From Neofusicoccum parvum (Eukaryota > Ascomycota > Dothideomycetes > Botryosphaeriales > Botryosphaeriaceae), in contig CP087207.1 in NCBI GenBank assembly GCA_020912385.1, positions 1,984,001 through 2,048,000 on the forward strand: a DNA stretch of 64,000 bases. Reading direction: 5' to 3'. Of this stretch, positions 43,895 to 55,888 are shown piece by piece; position 1 is the first letter of the stretch, and each line of letters begins with the position of its first letter. Below the pieces are notes generated by a model. It was given only the letters and a program-made list of their open reading frames with translations. It made no database searches and was not told the origin of the DNA. The translations under genes and the position numbers were made by a program.

Positions 43895-43896
43895 CC

Positions 43897-45669
43897 ATGC
43901 CAACCGACCCGCCCACCACGCCCGACCCCTGGCTCCACGGCTCGCGCCTCCCCTACGCCGAGCCCGCATGGTCGCGCGGCTCGCCGTCGCCCTACCTAAC
44001 GGCGACGCACCGGCGGCTGCGGGCGGCGATGCGCACCTGGGTCGAGACGGCCATCATGCCGTTCGCGCACGACTGGGAGGAGGCGGGCGCGGTCCCGCCG
44101 GCCGCGTACGTCGCCGCGGCCGACGCCGGCGTCCTCATGCCCATGGCGGCCGGCAGCAGGGTGCCGGAGGAGTGGCGGGGCGGCCGCTGGAAGGTCGTGG
44201 GCGACGTGCCGGCCGAGGAGTGGGATGGGTTTTGCGATTTCGTGGTGCATGATGAGATGATGCGGGTCGGGGGGATTGGGTGAGTGGTGTCCGGGGGCGG
44301 GGTGGGGAGAGGGGTGTTTGCTGATGTGGGGGGCTTTTTTTTAGGGTGCCGAATGCGTTGGTTGGGGGTGTGGTGAGGATTTACTGAGGAGGGTGAACTG
44401 AGGGAGATGTGCTGATGGGTTTGTGTAGACGCTGGCGATTCCTCCGATTCAGAAGTTTGGGAGTGAAGAGTTGAAGAAGCGGTTCGTGTACCTGCGTTTG
44501 GGGTGAAGCAAGCAACTGACATCCGACAGAGTGATCACGGAAGTCCTGTCGGGACAGAAGAGGATTTGTCTTGCAATCACGGAGCCGAATGCAGGATCAG
44601 ATGTGCAAGGGATTGCCACAGAAGCGCAACTAACTCCTGACGGGAAGCATTTCGTCGTCGACGGCCAGAAAAAGGTGCATATGCGTGGACTCCCAATGTT
44701 GGAAGAACAAGACTGATGGAAACCGCAGTGGATCACCTCTGGAATGTATGCGGACTATTTCCTTACTCTGGTCAAGGACCAACAGGGAGGCCAAACCCTT
44801 CTAGTCATTCCCAGGACAGAGGGAGTATCAACACGGCACATGAAGATGTCCGGGTCTTCATCAGCTGGAACTGCCTTCGTCGAGTTCAATGAGGTTAAAG
44901 TTCCTGTAGAGAATGTTGTGGGCGAGCGTGGGAAGGCGTTCAAGTATATCGTGTCGAACTTCAATCACGAGGTGAGCCGGGCATGTTCCTGTACAGAGCC
45001 GATACTAACACAGGACAGCGACTGTTCATTGCATTCCAATCAGTAAGGTCCGCCAGAGTGTGCCTCGAGGACTCGATGAGGTATGTCCTGTTCTTTCCGC
45101 AACGCACTTGGACTGTCTCGCTGACGAGAAACTCTCCCCATCCAGCTACGCATTGAGCAGAGAGACATTCGGCAAGAAGCTCGTAGACCACCGTGAGTCC
45201 CAGCCTGCCCCCTAAACGCTCACATTCACCAACTCCGCCCAGCCGTCATCCGCTTCAAATTCGCGCACATGAGCCGCGAAACCGAAGCGCTCCAATCCTG
45301 GATCGAGGTAACTTCGTCCCCCCTCCACCCGGCCAACCACCACGCTAACCACCCCCGCAGAGCCTGATCTACCAGCTCGGCGCGCTCAGCCCCGAAGACG
45401 GCAGCCTGTACCTGGCGGGGCCGACGGCGCAGCTGAAGGCGCACTCGGGCATCGTGCTGGAGCACGTGGTGCGCGAGGCGATCCAGATCATGGGCGGGGT
45501 CGGGCTGACGCGGGGCGGGCGCGGCGAGCGCGTCGAGCGCATCTGGCGCGACGTCAAGGCCATCACCGTGCCCGGCGGCAGCGAGGAGATCCTGCTCGAC
45601 CTGGCCGTGCGCAGGGCGCTGAAGGTGCGGGATGTGCTGGCGGCGCGGGAGCGCGGGAGCAGGCTGTGA
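43897..45669 (+). CDS. acyl-CoA dehydrogenase, peroxisomal (SRL)
   Basis: Nine exons (43897-44279, 44345-44372, 44429-44481, 44530-44674, 44729-44971, 45019-45080, 45146-45192, 45243-45307, 45361-45669) encode 444 residues; all phases agree. Motifs in order: CLAITEPNAGSDV (FAD contact), WITSG, SRETFGKKL, QIMGGVGLTRGG and PGGSEEILLDL with the probable catalytic Glu. It would introduce an alpha,beta double bond in an acyl-CoA using FAD. The C-terminus is ARERGSRL; SRL is an accepted PTS1 variant, so it should work in peroxisomes. Many tiny exons (28-65 nt) suggest an old gene. The partner is probably the CoA ligase of the same cluster. Confidence 0.92.
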
Positions 45670-46094
45670 TGAGGAAATGGGGGTGCCGGCGTTCGGACGG
45701 CCGTTCTGTAGTGATTCTATCCGTGTCTGCTGTGCGGAAGGTTTGCCTCGCGCGGTCTGGTCGTTCCGATGGCTTGCGTGAGTGGTTGAGGCGGCTGCCG
45801 GGGGGTCCGGCTGGTGCCGCCGGTTTCCTGCGGCTGCCGGTGATGGAAAGCATGTTTTGGACAGGGGACGGGACGCTTTCCCCGCAGAGCGATGTTCCGT
45901 TGATTGGCTAGCCGGGGCCGAACTGTGCGAAAGCTTATCTGGCGGCGGAATTTCCGCTTGTGCGGACCGCGGACACGTGCAGCTCACCAGACGTTCGTGA
46001 TCGGAAGAGTATAAACACAATTGTCATTTCATCAAGCGCTTGCTACTGGATAGCCCCATTATCACAATTGTTTTCTTCAGAAACCGAGTTGAGC
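45670..46094. other. intergenic region, FAD monooxygenase promoter
   Basis: Contains the cluster motif at 45947-45957 and a TATAAA at 46010-46015, 80 bp before the next start. No gene. Confidence 0.55.
45947..45957. promoter_or_regulatory. CGG-N5-CCG site (CGGAATTTCCG)
   Basis: Lies 138 bp upstream of the FAD monooxygenase start, within a longer near-palindrome GCGGAATTTCCGC. Confidence 0.45.
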
Positions 46095-47524
46095 ATGGGA
46101 ATCAAGGTGATCATCGTGGGTGCGGGGATGGGCGGCCTCGGCACGGCAATCGCTGTGCAGGAAGCGGGCCACGAGCCGATTGTGCTGGAGCAGGCGCCTG
46201 GGTTTGTCGAAGTGAGCTGAGCTGCAGCAAAGTGGGACTGAGCGTGTAACAGCGGCTGACTTGTGCAGGTCGGAGCTGGAGTCCAGGTTCCTCCAAACGC
46301 GGCGAGGGAGCTGATACGCTGGGGCTTGAAGGCAGAGATGGAAGCAATCGCATCGAAGCCAAATCAGATCAACTACCGCAGCTGGAAGACCGGCAAGCCC
46401 CAGGGATTCACCGATATGAGCCAGATGCCGCGGAAGTATGGAGCGCCGTACTGGCAAGTGTATCGTCCGGACTACCACACTGTCCTTTTCAGCGCGGCAT
46501 TGAAGAGGGGGATTGAAGTGCGGAAAGGATGTCTGGTAACAGAGTACCGCCCTGAAGATAGCAGCGTTGTGCTTGAGAGCGGAGAAGTTGTGAAAGGCGA
46601 TCTGATTGTTGCAGCCGACGGAGTCAAGAGCTTGGCCAGGCAAGTGTTGGCAAAGAGCGTAGAGCCGCACGAGACGGGCGACACCTGCTTCCGCGTTGTT
46701 GTGCCACGGGAGAAACTGCTGGCAGACTCTGAGCTTGCACCACTTGTGCACACACCAGGATTCGAGCAGTTCCTTGGTCCTGATCATCACATCATTGGGT
46801 ATGTAGCTGTCATGTTCCGAGACTGAGGAGCACTGCTGACCGGAAATCAGATACAACATGCAACGGGAGAAGTTCTTCAACTTGCTCATGGTTATTCCGG
46901 ATGACCGAACAATGAAGGGCTACAAGGCGCCGGCGAACGCTGAGGAGGTGCGAAAGGCGTACACGGGCTGGAGTCAGATGTATGTTCATCTCGAATGCTC
47001 TCAACCCGATGCGATGCTGATAACAATCTTGATGCAGGGTTCAGAAACTGCTTTCATTTCTTCCTGACGATGTTGAGAAGTGGCGGTTGATTGACCTCAA
47101 GCCATTCAGGGACTGGGTCCATCCTTCCGGCAAGATGGTTGTGATTGGCGACGCCTCGCACGCCACCCTGCCGTATCTCGCACAGGGCGCTGCAATGGCG
47201 ATTGAGGATGCAGCAGCACTCGGTGTTGCTCTGTCGCATCTGAACTCCGCTTCGGACCTGCCCAGGATATTGCAGTTCTTCTACGAGTCCAGGGTGGAGA
47301 GAGTCCACACCATTCAGCGGGGATCGTGGACGAACCGATTTTTCATCCACATGAACGAGGGGCCGATGCTGGACATGCGCGAGGAGATCTTTGGGGCTGG
47401 TGACTACCCAGGAAGCCCCAACCTCATGGGAAATACCCTGTTCCAGCAGTGGCTCTATGGGCATGATGCTACCAAGGCGACGAAGGCAAGGTGGGATTCG
47501 CTGCAGCACTCTTCCAAGCTTTGA
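46095..47524 (+). CDS. FAD-dependent aromatic-ring monooxygenase, peroxisomal (SKL)
   Basis: Four exons (46095-46211, 46269-46798, 46851-46979, 47038-47524) encode 420 residues. Motifs of class A flavoprotein hydroxylases: the dinucleotide fold VGAGMGGLGTAIAV at the N-terminus, LIVAADGVKS (DG motif) and VVIGDASHATLPYLAQGAAMAIEDA in parts (GD motif). Salicylate hydroxylase is the best known relative; the reaction is NAD(P)H-dependent hydroxylation, sometimes with decarboxylation, of a phenolic or similar ring. The last residues are HSSKL, a canonical PTS1. Peroxisomal placement is rare for this family and links it to the dehydrogenase and ligase of the cluster. Confidence 0.92.
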
Positions 47525-47840
47525 TAGATGTCGGAATTTCTTGTTCAGTTGATCATCTTGGAGAAGGAAGAAATCCGGTGTTCAATATTCCTTGGACCGA
47601 GCAGCGAAATATCTTCATACAAGGATTATGTAGTTGTGATAACGAATACTCAGCGGAACATGTCAGACATTCTCCGGGCAATTGCGGCGTGCGGGAGTTC
47701 TGATTGGCTGCTGGTACGATCGATGAAGTCGCAGAACAGCTCTGATCGAGCGAACAGAATCACCAAGAGGTCACTTGAGGTCAATCATTGAATTTCAACC
47801 ATTACTGGTCCTCTCCTTGAAGCGGAGTGAGAGTGGTGCT
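47525..47840. other. intergenic region between convergent genes
   Basis: Shared 3' flanks; no coding signal. Confidence 0.5.
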
Positions 47841-48511
47841 TCAAAGCACCGGGCTGGCGCCTTTCGCCGTCCCAAAGCTGGCCCACTCAACCGTGAACGT
47901 CCCATGCAAAGCTCCATCCCCCTGCGGCATGACCTTTCTTTCCCGCACGTCTTTCGCGCTGTCTCCAAACAGAGCCGCAACCACGAGATGATTGTCTTCC
48001 AGACAGGCGGACACGGCATTGAGCCCACCGCCCTTCACCGACCACGACAATAACGAGTCTGGCTGCGACGCGCCCGCCGCCCTCAGCCTGTACGTTCGAA
48101 ACTCGGTGTAAGGGACACTCGCATACGCGTCGGACCCGATGCCGAAGCGGTAGTGGCCGATAGTGGGCGGGCCGGTGGTGAAGCGGGCCAGGGCCTCGAA
48201 GAAGGGGCCTGCCTGCGCACTGCTGGTGAACCGCTCGTGGTCCTCCAGGCTTCGCCACAGCGTGAGAGACACTGCCGACGGGCTGCTCGGGCTGTCGAGC
48301 TTCCTGCCTAGATCCTCGGCAGTTGTAATCAGCGCGGAACGATGAACGCCCGTGTGCCAGAGCTTCGGGACGGCTCACCGGTCTTGACGTAGACGATGCC
48401 CGGCTGACGCAGCAGCACAGGCAGGAAGACGGAATTGTGCTCGCTGAGGAAGGCGTCGAAGGGGACGGCCAGCGGCACCTCGACCAGCTCGGCGACGGCT
48501 GCGGCTGCCAT
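47841..48511 (-). CDS. ABM-type (dimeric alpha+beta barrel) protein
   Basis: Two exons, 48511-48379 and 48307-47841, with a 71-nt intron, encode 199 residues. The N-terminal half has the pattern of antibiotic-biosynthesis-monooxygenase (ABM) barrels: AELVEVPLAV, LRQPGIVYVKTG, SLTLWRSLEDHERF and GPFFEALARF. The second half, with FTVEWASFGTAKG, may be a second degenerate barrel. Fungal ABM proteins serve as cofactor-free oxygenases, cyclases or folding aids in metabolite pathways. It diverges from the aldehyde dehydrogenase across 332 bp. There is no targeting signal, so it is probably cytosolic. The exact reaction is unknown. Confidence 0.75.
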
Positions 48512-48843
48512 GTTTTCTCCGCTGCCGGACTAATTGCAGCGGCCGACGGGCGGGCATTTGTAGCGCGGTGGGGCAAGGCCAATACGGCGAGCTTCCGAAA
48601 TACCGCCTCGCTGTCGCCTGTCGGCGCTGGGTCGGGGTGTGGGGTGGCCAGAGGGTGGAGTCTGGGGTTCCGCCGCGCGGGGGCCGGGCGACCCGCCGCG
48701 GACGTGTTCCGCGATGCCACTCTGCCGCGGGAAAGCACCACTCCAGCGACATTGAAATGCCGGAGTGGGTGCTGGCCCGGCTGCCTGCGATGACACGCTG
48801 GATCTCCTGCTCCAGCCGTTTGTGCGCTCTGTGACCTCTCGAG
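48512..48843. other. divergent promoter, ABM protein / aldehyde dehydrogenase
   Basis: A 332-bp GC-rich region. A degenerate copy of the cluster motif lies at 48595-48605 (on the minus strand CGGTATTTCGG). No perfect CGG-N5-CCG was seen. Confidence 0.45.
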
Positions 48844-50640
48844 ATGGCGTCGAAAATCCAGGCCGCCGACATTCCGTCGAAGCTCTTCATCGGCAACGAG
48901 GTGAGCAATCCCGCTAATCATGTTGATATCACGCCTCGGCTCAGACCACGGCAACCAGTACGTCGATGCCACGAGCAAGGAAACGCTGACCCTGGTCAAC
49001 CCCTTCGACGACTCCATCATCCCGGCCAGAATCCAGACCGCCGGCCGCGAAGACGTCGACGCCGCAGTCGCAGCAGCACAGCGCGCCAGACGGCAGGGGC
49101 CCTGGACCTCGTTCTCCGGCGCCCAGCGGCAGGCCTGCCTGCTGCGGTTCGCGGACCTGGTCGAGAAGAACGCGGACCGGCTGGCGGCGCTCGAGTCGCT
49201 GCCGTCGGGGAAGCCGGTGACGGCGTGCAAGATGTTCGACATCGCGCACATGGTGCAGGTGTACAGATGTGCGGCTGCGTGATCCTGGTTGATGGCGACG
49301 CGATGCTGACGGCGCTGAAGATTACGCGGGCCTGGCCGACAAGATCAACGGCGACTCCTATCCGGAGGAGAACGGCGTGTACAAGATCGTGCGGTACGAG
49401 CCGCTGGGCGTGTGCGCCGGCGTCGCCTCGTGGAATGCCACCTTCATGTATGTTGGCTGGAAGATTGCGCCCGCCCTGGCGGCTGGCAACTGCGTAAGGC
49501 TGCTGTCCATGCGAGATACTTGTTGCAAACCGGGCTAGGCTGACCACATGCTGCAATCCAGTTCATCTTCAAGGCGTCAGAGAAGTCGCCGCTGGGCGCA
49601 CTGGCTCTTGGCCCTCTGTTCGCGGAGGCTGGGTTCCCCCCGGGCGTCGTGCAGTTCGTGTCTGGAGCTCAGGCGACGGGCGAGGCGTTGGCTTCGCACC
49701 CTGAGATCGCGAAGATTAGCTTCACGGGAGGAGCCAGTGCTGGCAGGGCGATCCAAGAGCTGGCGTTGAAGAGCAACATGAAGCGAGTGACGCTTGAGCT
49801 GGGCGGGAAGTCACCGGCTATTGTGTTTGACGACGCGTCCTTTGACCCGACAGTCCAGAGGTGAGCTGCCAGCCAAAAGGCTCAAAGAGTGGTGCTGACC
49901 ATCTTCCAGCGTCGGCGGGGGTTTCCTCGCGAATTCCGGCCAGATCTGCGTTGGTAAGTGGCAGTCAAGCTCCTCCTGAGAGCTCCATCTAACGGCGCTC
50001 AGCCGCGTCCAGAGTCATCGTCCAGGACACCATCGCAGACAAATTCATTGCGGCCGTGAAAAGTGTCTTCGAGTCGGCGAGCAAATCTCTGGGATCCGAC
50101 CCACAAGACCCGTCCACGGAGCTGGGTCCCGTGGTCGACAAGGGCCATTTCGACAGGATCATGTCCTACGTCGAGATCGGCAAGCAGAGCGCCACGCTCT
50201 TGACAGGCGGCTGCAGGAAGGGTGCAAAGGGCCAGTTCATCGAGCCGACCATCTTCGTGAATCCGCGGAGCGACAGCCGCGTGCTGCGGGAGGAGATCTT
50301 CGGCCCGGTGTTGACGATCCAGACGTTCAAGACGGAGGAGGAGGCGGTCGCCTTGGCCAACGACAGCGTGTATGGGCTTGCAGGTGAGTTGTTTTTTTCC
50401 GGCTCGGGGACGGATCGCGCGGACGCTAATGGCGGTGTAGCTTGCATCTACACCAACGACCTGAGTCGCGCTCTACGTGTCTCCAGCAAGCTTGAGAGCG
50501 GTGGCGTATCTGTCAACTCACCATATCTGCCGGAGTTGAACACCCCGTTTGGTGGGATAAAGCAAAGCGGAAGCGGCAGGGAGCTCGGGAAGTATGGGTT
50601 GTACGAATATCTGGAGCCGAAGAGTGTCCACATCAAGTGA
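48844..50640 (+). CDS. NAD(P)-dependent aldehyde dehydrogenase
   Basis: Seven exons (48844-48900, 48959-49268, 49321-49493, 49562-49860, 49910-49953, 50003-50383, 50441-50640) encode 487 residues; phases agree throughout. ALDH motifs: the catalytic Asn in VASWNATF, ISFTGGASAGRAI (cofactor), VTLELGGKSPAIVF with the general-base Glu, the catalytic Cys in NSGQICVAASR, EEIFGPVLTIQTF and NTPFGGIKQSGSGRELG. It oxidises an aldehyde to the acid, which the cluster's ligase could then activate. The C-terminus (KSVHIK) is not a PTS1, so cytosol is likely. The second intron's donor GTGCGG is weak, but it is the only one giving VYRYYAGLADKI. Confidence 0.92.
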
Positions 50641-51235
50641 GTTTGTGAAGATTTGCGGTTATCGCCGGAGAGCTGACGTTACATTAGCCTGAACTTCCCG
50701 CCGAAACTTTGAGAAACGTCCTTAAGGGCGATGAACAGGATGCAACTGGAGAGTTCCGCTTCGCTGAGAGTTCCCGAGGTCTCAGCAGGCTTCATGTAGC
50801 AATACAGAGAATGAATGACAAACGATATGCACAGTGTAACAGTCTTTGCGGTGTGAATGCGAGCTATCTGTCTGATAGAAACCACGGATGAAGTGGGAGT
50901 CGCAGTCCCACCCGATGCGGTATAGCACTGAAGCTTCCAGTTCAAGACCCCGCGTCAGCCGAGGCCCGTGGTCGTGAACACCCGTCATTGTCGCGCATGC
51001 ATTCGAATGCTGCAGACCCTTTCGGATGCACCGACACGACACGTGCAAGAAAGCTACGGTTTCGAGTGCTCGACGGTAGTTCCGTAACAAACCCCGAGCG
51101 TTCGGCAATTCCACCCGCCCGCTGAGGCCCGGGCGCCGGAGATCGCAGATATCTCTGGGCAGTTTCCTGTTTCTCTGCTATTGTCAACGGACACGGCTCT
51201 ACTCATCATCACTTGCTTGCTAGACACAGTTTGAC
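50641..51235. other. intergenic region, hydrolase promoter
   Basis: A 595-bp region holding a CGG-N5-CCG site (51074-51084) and a near match (CGGCAATTCCA, 51103-51113). No gene. Confidence 0.5.
51074..51084. promoter_or_regulatory. CGG-N5-CCG site (CGGTAGTTCCG)
   Basis: Lies 152 bp upstream of the alpha/beta hydrolase start. A degenerate second copy follows 29 bp downstream. Confidence 0.4.
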
Positions 51236-52671
51236 ATGGCCATCGCACTCGAGAAACGGGTCCACGCCATCCCAGCCAGCTACCCGCGCAATCCTTCCAC
51301 AATCGTCTCTCCCGACACTCGGCTCGAGATCGTGGTTGAAGAATATACCGTCCCGACAGCACCACAAAATGGACTGACTCTCCTGTTCACCCACGGCACC
51401 TCCTTTAACAAAGGCTTCTGGGAGCTCATTGTTCACGAGCTGGTTGTGAAGCATGGACTTTCCTCTCGGATCAAGCGCATCTTGGCTCTGGATGCCGTAA
51501 CCCACGGTGATAGTGGCGTCGCCAACAAGGGCAAGCTGGTCGCAGACAAAAGTATGTCTTCGCATCCACCCGTTCAGACTACCGCATACTAACGAAGGCC
51601 GAAGCATTCTGGCCGGATCATTCGAAGGACGTCCTGAGAGTGCTGGAGCATTTTCGCGTGGAGGCGCCAGTCTTGGGAATCGGACATTCCTTTGGCGGTG
51701 GAGTTCTGTGAGTACACCACTGAACGTCCCACAAGATGTGTACTCACCGTGTACCAACAGTGCTCACGCAGCCATGATGTCTCCGTCAGCGTTTGTCGCA
51801 ACGGTGTTTATCGAGCCAATCTTGTTCCAGTTCCCTGGGCAGACCCAAACCATCGCTGATCAAGCTTTGAAGAGGCGAGACCGGTGGAACTCTTAGTAAG
51901 TGCATGCCTGCAATTATCTATTGGATCGCGGTGCATTCGAACAGGCTGACGAGTGTGCCGAATGCCAGTGAGGAAGCCAGTGCGGCCTTCAAGAAGAGCC
52001 GTGGCATGTCAGATTGGCATCCCACACAGCTGCAGAAGTACATTGTGAGTTTCGGAAATTTCTGAATGCAAATAATCGACGCTGATGAATCATTTTGCGA
52101 GTAGGACACGGCCATATATCAGGTGGGCTCCGGTGAGCAGTCGTACTGGACACTCAAGACGACCAAACAACAAGAGGCGGTACGGTCTACGCACGTCCTT
52201 CGCGATCCACATCCAGCAGCTGACCCATTCCTCAACAGGCTACCTATATTGCGGCTCCATTTCCTGCGATTCTCGACCTCCTTGGACTGTCTCGACAACG
52301 CCACTACTTCCTGCTCGGGGAGAAAAGCATGGTCATGTACGTAAAGCCCCCGCGAGAACATGGTGCTCCCTGACGAAATGTTCTTTCCAGCAAGCACGAG
52401 GCGCGTGAAGAAGTCAAGGCCTTGTCGAAGCGTCCTGGCTGGACGAAAGTTCTCCCCGGTGCTGGCCATCTGGTGGGTTGCCTCAACGACGACGTCATAC
52501 TGCGGTACCGCTGACCAGGCTCTCGCAGATACCAATGACCCACCCGCAGCTGATTGGTATGACACCGGCTGTTCCGCAGACTTGGCTGATGCTGACAAGC
52601 GCTGGATAGCGGACGAGCTGGCAGCGATCGTCGGGGACGTCGTCGGGTCGTTCTCCAGTGCGAAGCTGTAG
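51236..52671 (+). CDS. alpha/beta hydrolase (AKT2/Tox9-like esterase-lipase group)
   Basis: Well-supported exons are 51236-51551, 51605-51707, 51761-51895, 51954-52044, 52105-52179, 52239-52336, 52391-52472 and one from 52529. The nucleophile elbow is GIGHSFGGG near residue 127, the His lies in PGAGHL and an oxyanion-type HGTSF occurs early. The 3' end is unclear. Reading straight on stops at 52609 (326 residues). The adjacent frame, open to 52671, looks coding and ends in AKL, a PTS1. The two would be joined by a 23-nt GT...AG segment (52557-52579) or by a different donor. It resembles fungal hydrolases found in peroxisomal acyl-CoA pathways; the substrate is unknown. Confidence 0.75.
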
Positions 52672-53114
52672 GGCGGCGGCGGCGGGATTTGGGCGGAAAT
52701 TCCGCCACTCGGACCGAGACGGGGTCGGTCGCGGGCGGCTGCAGCAGCGTCGGGCTCCTTCCCCGCAACCACTAGACCGACATCCAATAGAACACGCAGG
52801 ATGGGGGCCAGACGGGTAGATCTGGCAGTGTGGAGGAGCGGCAGCGGCTCTGGCGCGGCTCACCGGCGCGCGGTGGGGCCGCTGGAGTGCAGCATTTTGG
52901 GTTTGCCGGCTGCCCCAAGCAGCTCTAGTGTAGCAGAATGGCGCGCCGATCCCCCACACTCTGTCTGTGATCCCCGCAGCACCGCGCTGTCTCTTCTGCG
53001 TGCACCGCAACATGTCCGCCTGTCCCGCGCAAGCTCCTTTCCAACAGCCACCCGGCGCCGTCCCTCCCCACCACCCAATTCCTGCATCACCGTCAGCCCG
53101 CCCTCGCCCTCGCC
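52672..53114. other. intergenic region, regulator promoter
   Basis: A 443-bp region with the most symmetrical copy of the cluster motif at 52694-52704 and a pyrimidine-rich leader before 53115. Confidence 0.5.
52694..52704. promoter_or_regulatory. CGG-N5-CCG site (CGGAAATTCCG) before the regulator
   Basis: Within the 15-bp near-palindrome GGCGGAAATTCCGCC, 411 bp upstream of the Zn2Cys6 gene, suggesting autoregulation. Confidence 0.5.
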
Positions 53115-55854
53115 ATGCCGGCCGCTGATCATGCCGACGGCTCCGGACCCGTCCCTGCATCCGATGGAGCCGACTATCCGTCACACAGCTCAGGGCCGCC
53201 GCAGCGGAGGGCTAAGCGTGGGAAATATGTCTCCCGGGCCTGGTGCGCTCCTACGCCCGCCTCTCGAGCTTCCAGATGAGCATACACGCTGACGACACGT
53301 AGCGAGTACTGCCAGCGCCGCAAGATCAAGGTTGGCCACCACTGCCCACGATGCCAAACTGCCCCCAAGACTGACCAGCCCGCAGTGCGCCGGCGGCATC
53401 CCCTGCAGCGCCTGCTCCGCACGCCGTCTAAAATGCTCCGTCGAGACGCTCATCTCCCTGCCGTGCGCTCCCTCTCCCGCCCGCACACGCCCCAGCCTCG
53501 CACTGACCCGCCCGCAGCGGCCGCAACATCGAGCTCATCGACCGCCTCGCCCAGGTCGAGCGCCAGCTGGACTCGCTGATGGGCCACAACCCGGCCGTCA
53601 CCACCGCCACCAGCAGCTCCTCGCAGTCCAACGGCTCGCCCGAAACGACCACGTCCTCCGTCGCCGAGCCGTCCCGGCCGCCGCATCCGCAGACCGCCGC
53701 CGCCGCCGCCCGCCGCCGGTCCACCAGCCCGGAGGCCCTCTCCAAGCCCGCGGTGCCGTCGTTCGCGGGCGAGACGTCGCTCGCGCACACGCTCAGCCAG
53801 GTCGAGCACCGCCTCGGCGCCTTCGGCGTCTCCAGCCTCTCCGACACCACCACCACCGCCTCCACCGCAGACGCCGAAGCCCCAAGCGCCAAGCTCCCCT
53901 ACGCGGCGGCGGCGGCGGACGAGGACGGCGGCGAGCACGCGAAGGACGGGTTCGTGCGGGCGGCGCTGCTGGCGAATGGGATCGCGGTGGAGCGGGCGCG
54001 GTGGGACGCCAGCCTCGACATCTTCTTCGACGAGGTGCACATCCTGTACCCCATGCTGCACGTGCCGGACGTGCGCCGCTTCCACGCGCGGATGTGGGAG
54101 GATTGGTTTCTGATGCCGCGCGGGGCGCCGGCGGCGAGGCTGCGGCACCGCGTGCGCGTCGCGCAGGTGCTGCTGTGTTTGGCGACGGGGACGTGCACGG
54201 GGAGCGCGAGGTGTGGCGGGGAGGATGGGAGGCAGGCGGCCGGGTGGAGGTTGTATGGCGCGGCGATGGATGTGGTGGGGGATTTGTTTGAGGTGTGTGA
54301 GAGCGATGGGCCGATGGAGGCGTTGCAGACGCTGGCGTTGATTGTGAGTGGTTCTGTGGCTGCGTGCTGGGGTGCCGGCTGACTGGTGGGAAGGTGATTT
54401 ATCTGTTCCGGCTGGACGCGCTCGAGCGCGGGGAGAAGGTCATGTCGCTCGCCGTGTCGTACGCTCACCAGCTGGGCATCCATCGCCAGAAGGTGCTGGA
54501 GCGGATGCCGTTCTTCGACGACGAGATGTACCGCAGGGTGTGGTGGTGCGTCTACATCCTGGACCGCAGATACGCCCTCGAGTCCGGCCGGCCCTTCATG
54601 ACCCAGGACTTCAACGTGGATGCGCCCCTGCCGCGCAATATCAGCGACGACTGGCTCAGTGCGCACAGGAAAGATACCCAGACGTCGCTGCAGATGGCCG
54701 ACCAGATCCGGAGCCACCTGCAGGAGGACCACAGCACGTCGATTCCGTATCTTTCCGCCATAGCAAACTACTCGAGAATTGTGGGCAAGGTCTGGGAGGC
54801 GTTGTACGGAGCACGAGAGACGGAGGTTGTGCCCGGCTTCTTCCTGAACGAGTACTTGGAGACCTTACTCTCCAAGTTCGAGTCCGAGTTGCCCCCGGAG
54901 TTCCTGTACAGCCCAAATGAGCAGTTTGAGACGCAGTTTGACAGCATGCCGTGGTGGCAGATCAAGCAGAAAATGTTAATACGGATGGTAAGTTGAGCCA
55001 CTGCTCCTTTGCGGATATCGACTATGCTTACCGAGATGCAGAGAGCATCGACTTTACGACTGTTGATTCGAAAGCCGCTGCTGCAACAATCGCCTCCAGT
55101 GCCGACACAAGAACAAAACTACATTGGGAACGAAGTCATGTGCATGCAACTCGCGCAGAGCATCATCGGGCAATTCAGCCAGATACCGGACGACTACCCG
55201 AAGTTCATGTTTCCTTTCATCCACCACCTCGCAAATGCCACCATAATATCTCTTGCATTGCTGATCAAGGAGCCCTTATTCCGTGGAACCTACGGCGCTG
55301 CGACCGTCCTTGCAGCCCAGACGCTGCGGAAGTACTGCACCAAGACATGGGTGTCGGGCAAACTCATACGCACCGTCCTGCGGCTCAACCACATGGTCAC
55401 TGCCGTTCTAGGAGACGACCTCGCCGCCATTGAGAACTCGAATTTCAGTCAAAATGTAATAGACCCAACCCTCGATACCCAACTATTCCCTTCCTCACTG
55501 CCGGCCAACGGTCCATTCCCATACCTTGCGCAAACAGCACCAAATCCGAACCACGGTACAGTATATCCCTCGGCCGACGCTGCGTACGAATGGCAGCAGT
55601 CGAGGACGATGGACGGAGAGCATGAGCAGGCAAACGCCGCCACCTCTCCAGGCCTCGCCGATATGGTCATGACGGACTACGACTTCGAGGAGATGCTACA
55701 GAAAGCCGTGAACGGAACCACACCTTTCCGGAATGACATGAACAGGGAGAGCAGTAGCAGCAGCAAGGAGCCGTCAAAAGACGTCTTCAACACAGACTGG
55801 TTCAATGCACTCTTTGGCGGCAGGCTTGACTCGGACCAACTGGCACTACTGTAG
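53115..55854 (+). CDS. Zn2Cys6 transcription factor of the metabolic cluster
   Basis: Six exons (53115-53242, 53303-53330, 53386-53462, 53518-54343, 54394-54987, 55042-55854) encode 821 residues. The zinc cluster is assembled from three exons, the middle one only 28 nt: C-x2-C-x6-C-x5-C-x2-C-x6-C around residues 43-69 (CEYCQRRKIKC ... CSACSARRLKC). A coiled-coil-like linker (IELIDRLAQVERQLDSLM) follows. The fungal-specific middle domain spans about residues 200-550, with HILYPMLHVPDVRRF, SYAHQLGIHR and YRRVWWCVYILDRR. The C-terminus is acidic (DYDFEEML). It lies inside the cluster and its promoter has the shared CGG-N5-CCG motif, so it is the likely pathway regulator. Confidence 0.9.
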
Positions 55855-55888
55855 CAAATCTCTTGAACTATCTATTGGACACCCAAAT

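Larger units (their letters stand above)
43492..43896. other. divergent promoter, P450 / acyl-CoA dehydrogenase
   Basis: A 405-bp shared promoter with a CGG-N5-CCG site in the middle (43645-43655). It ends in a CAA/CAG repeat leader directly before the dehydrogenase start. Confidence 0.6.
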
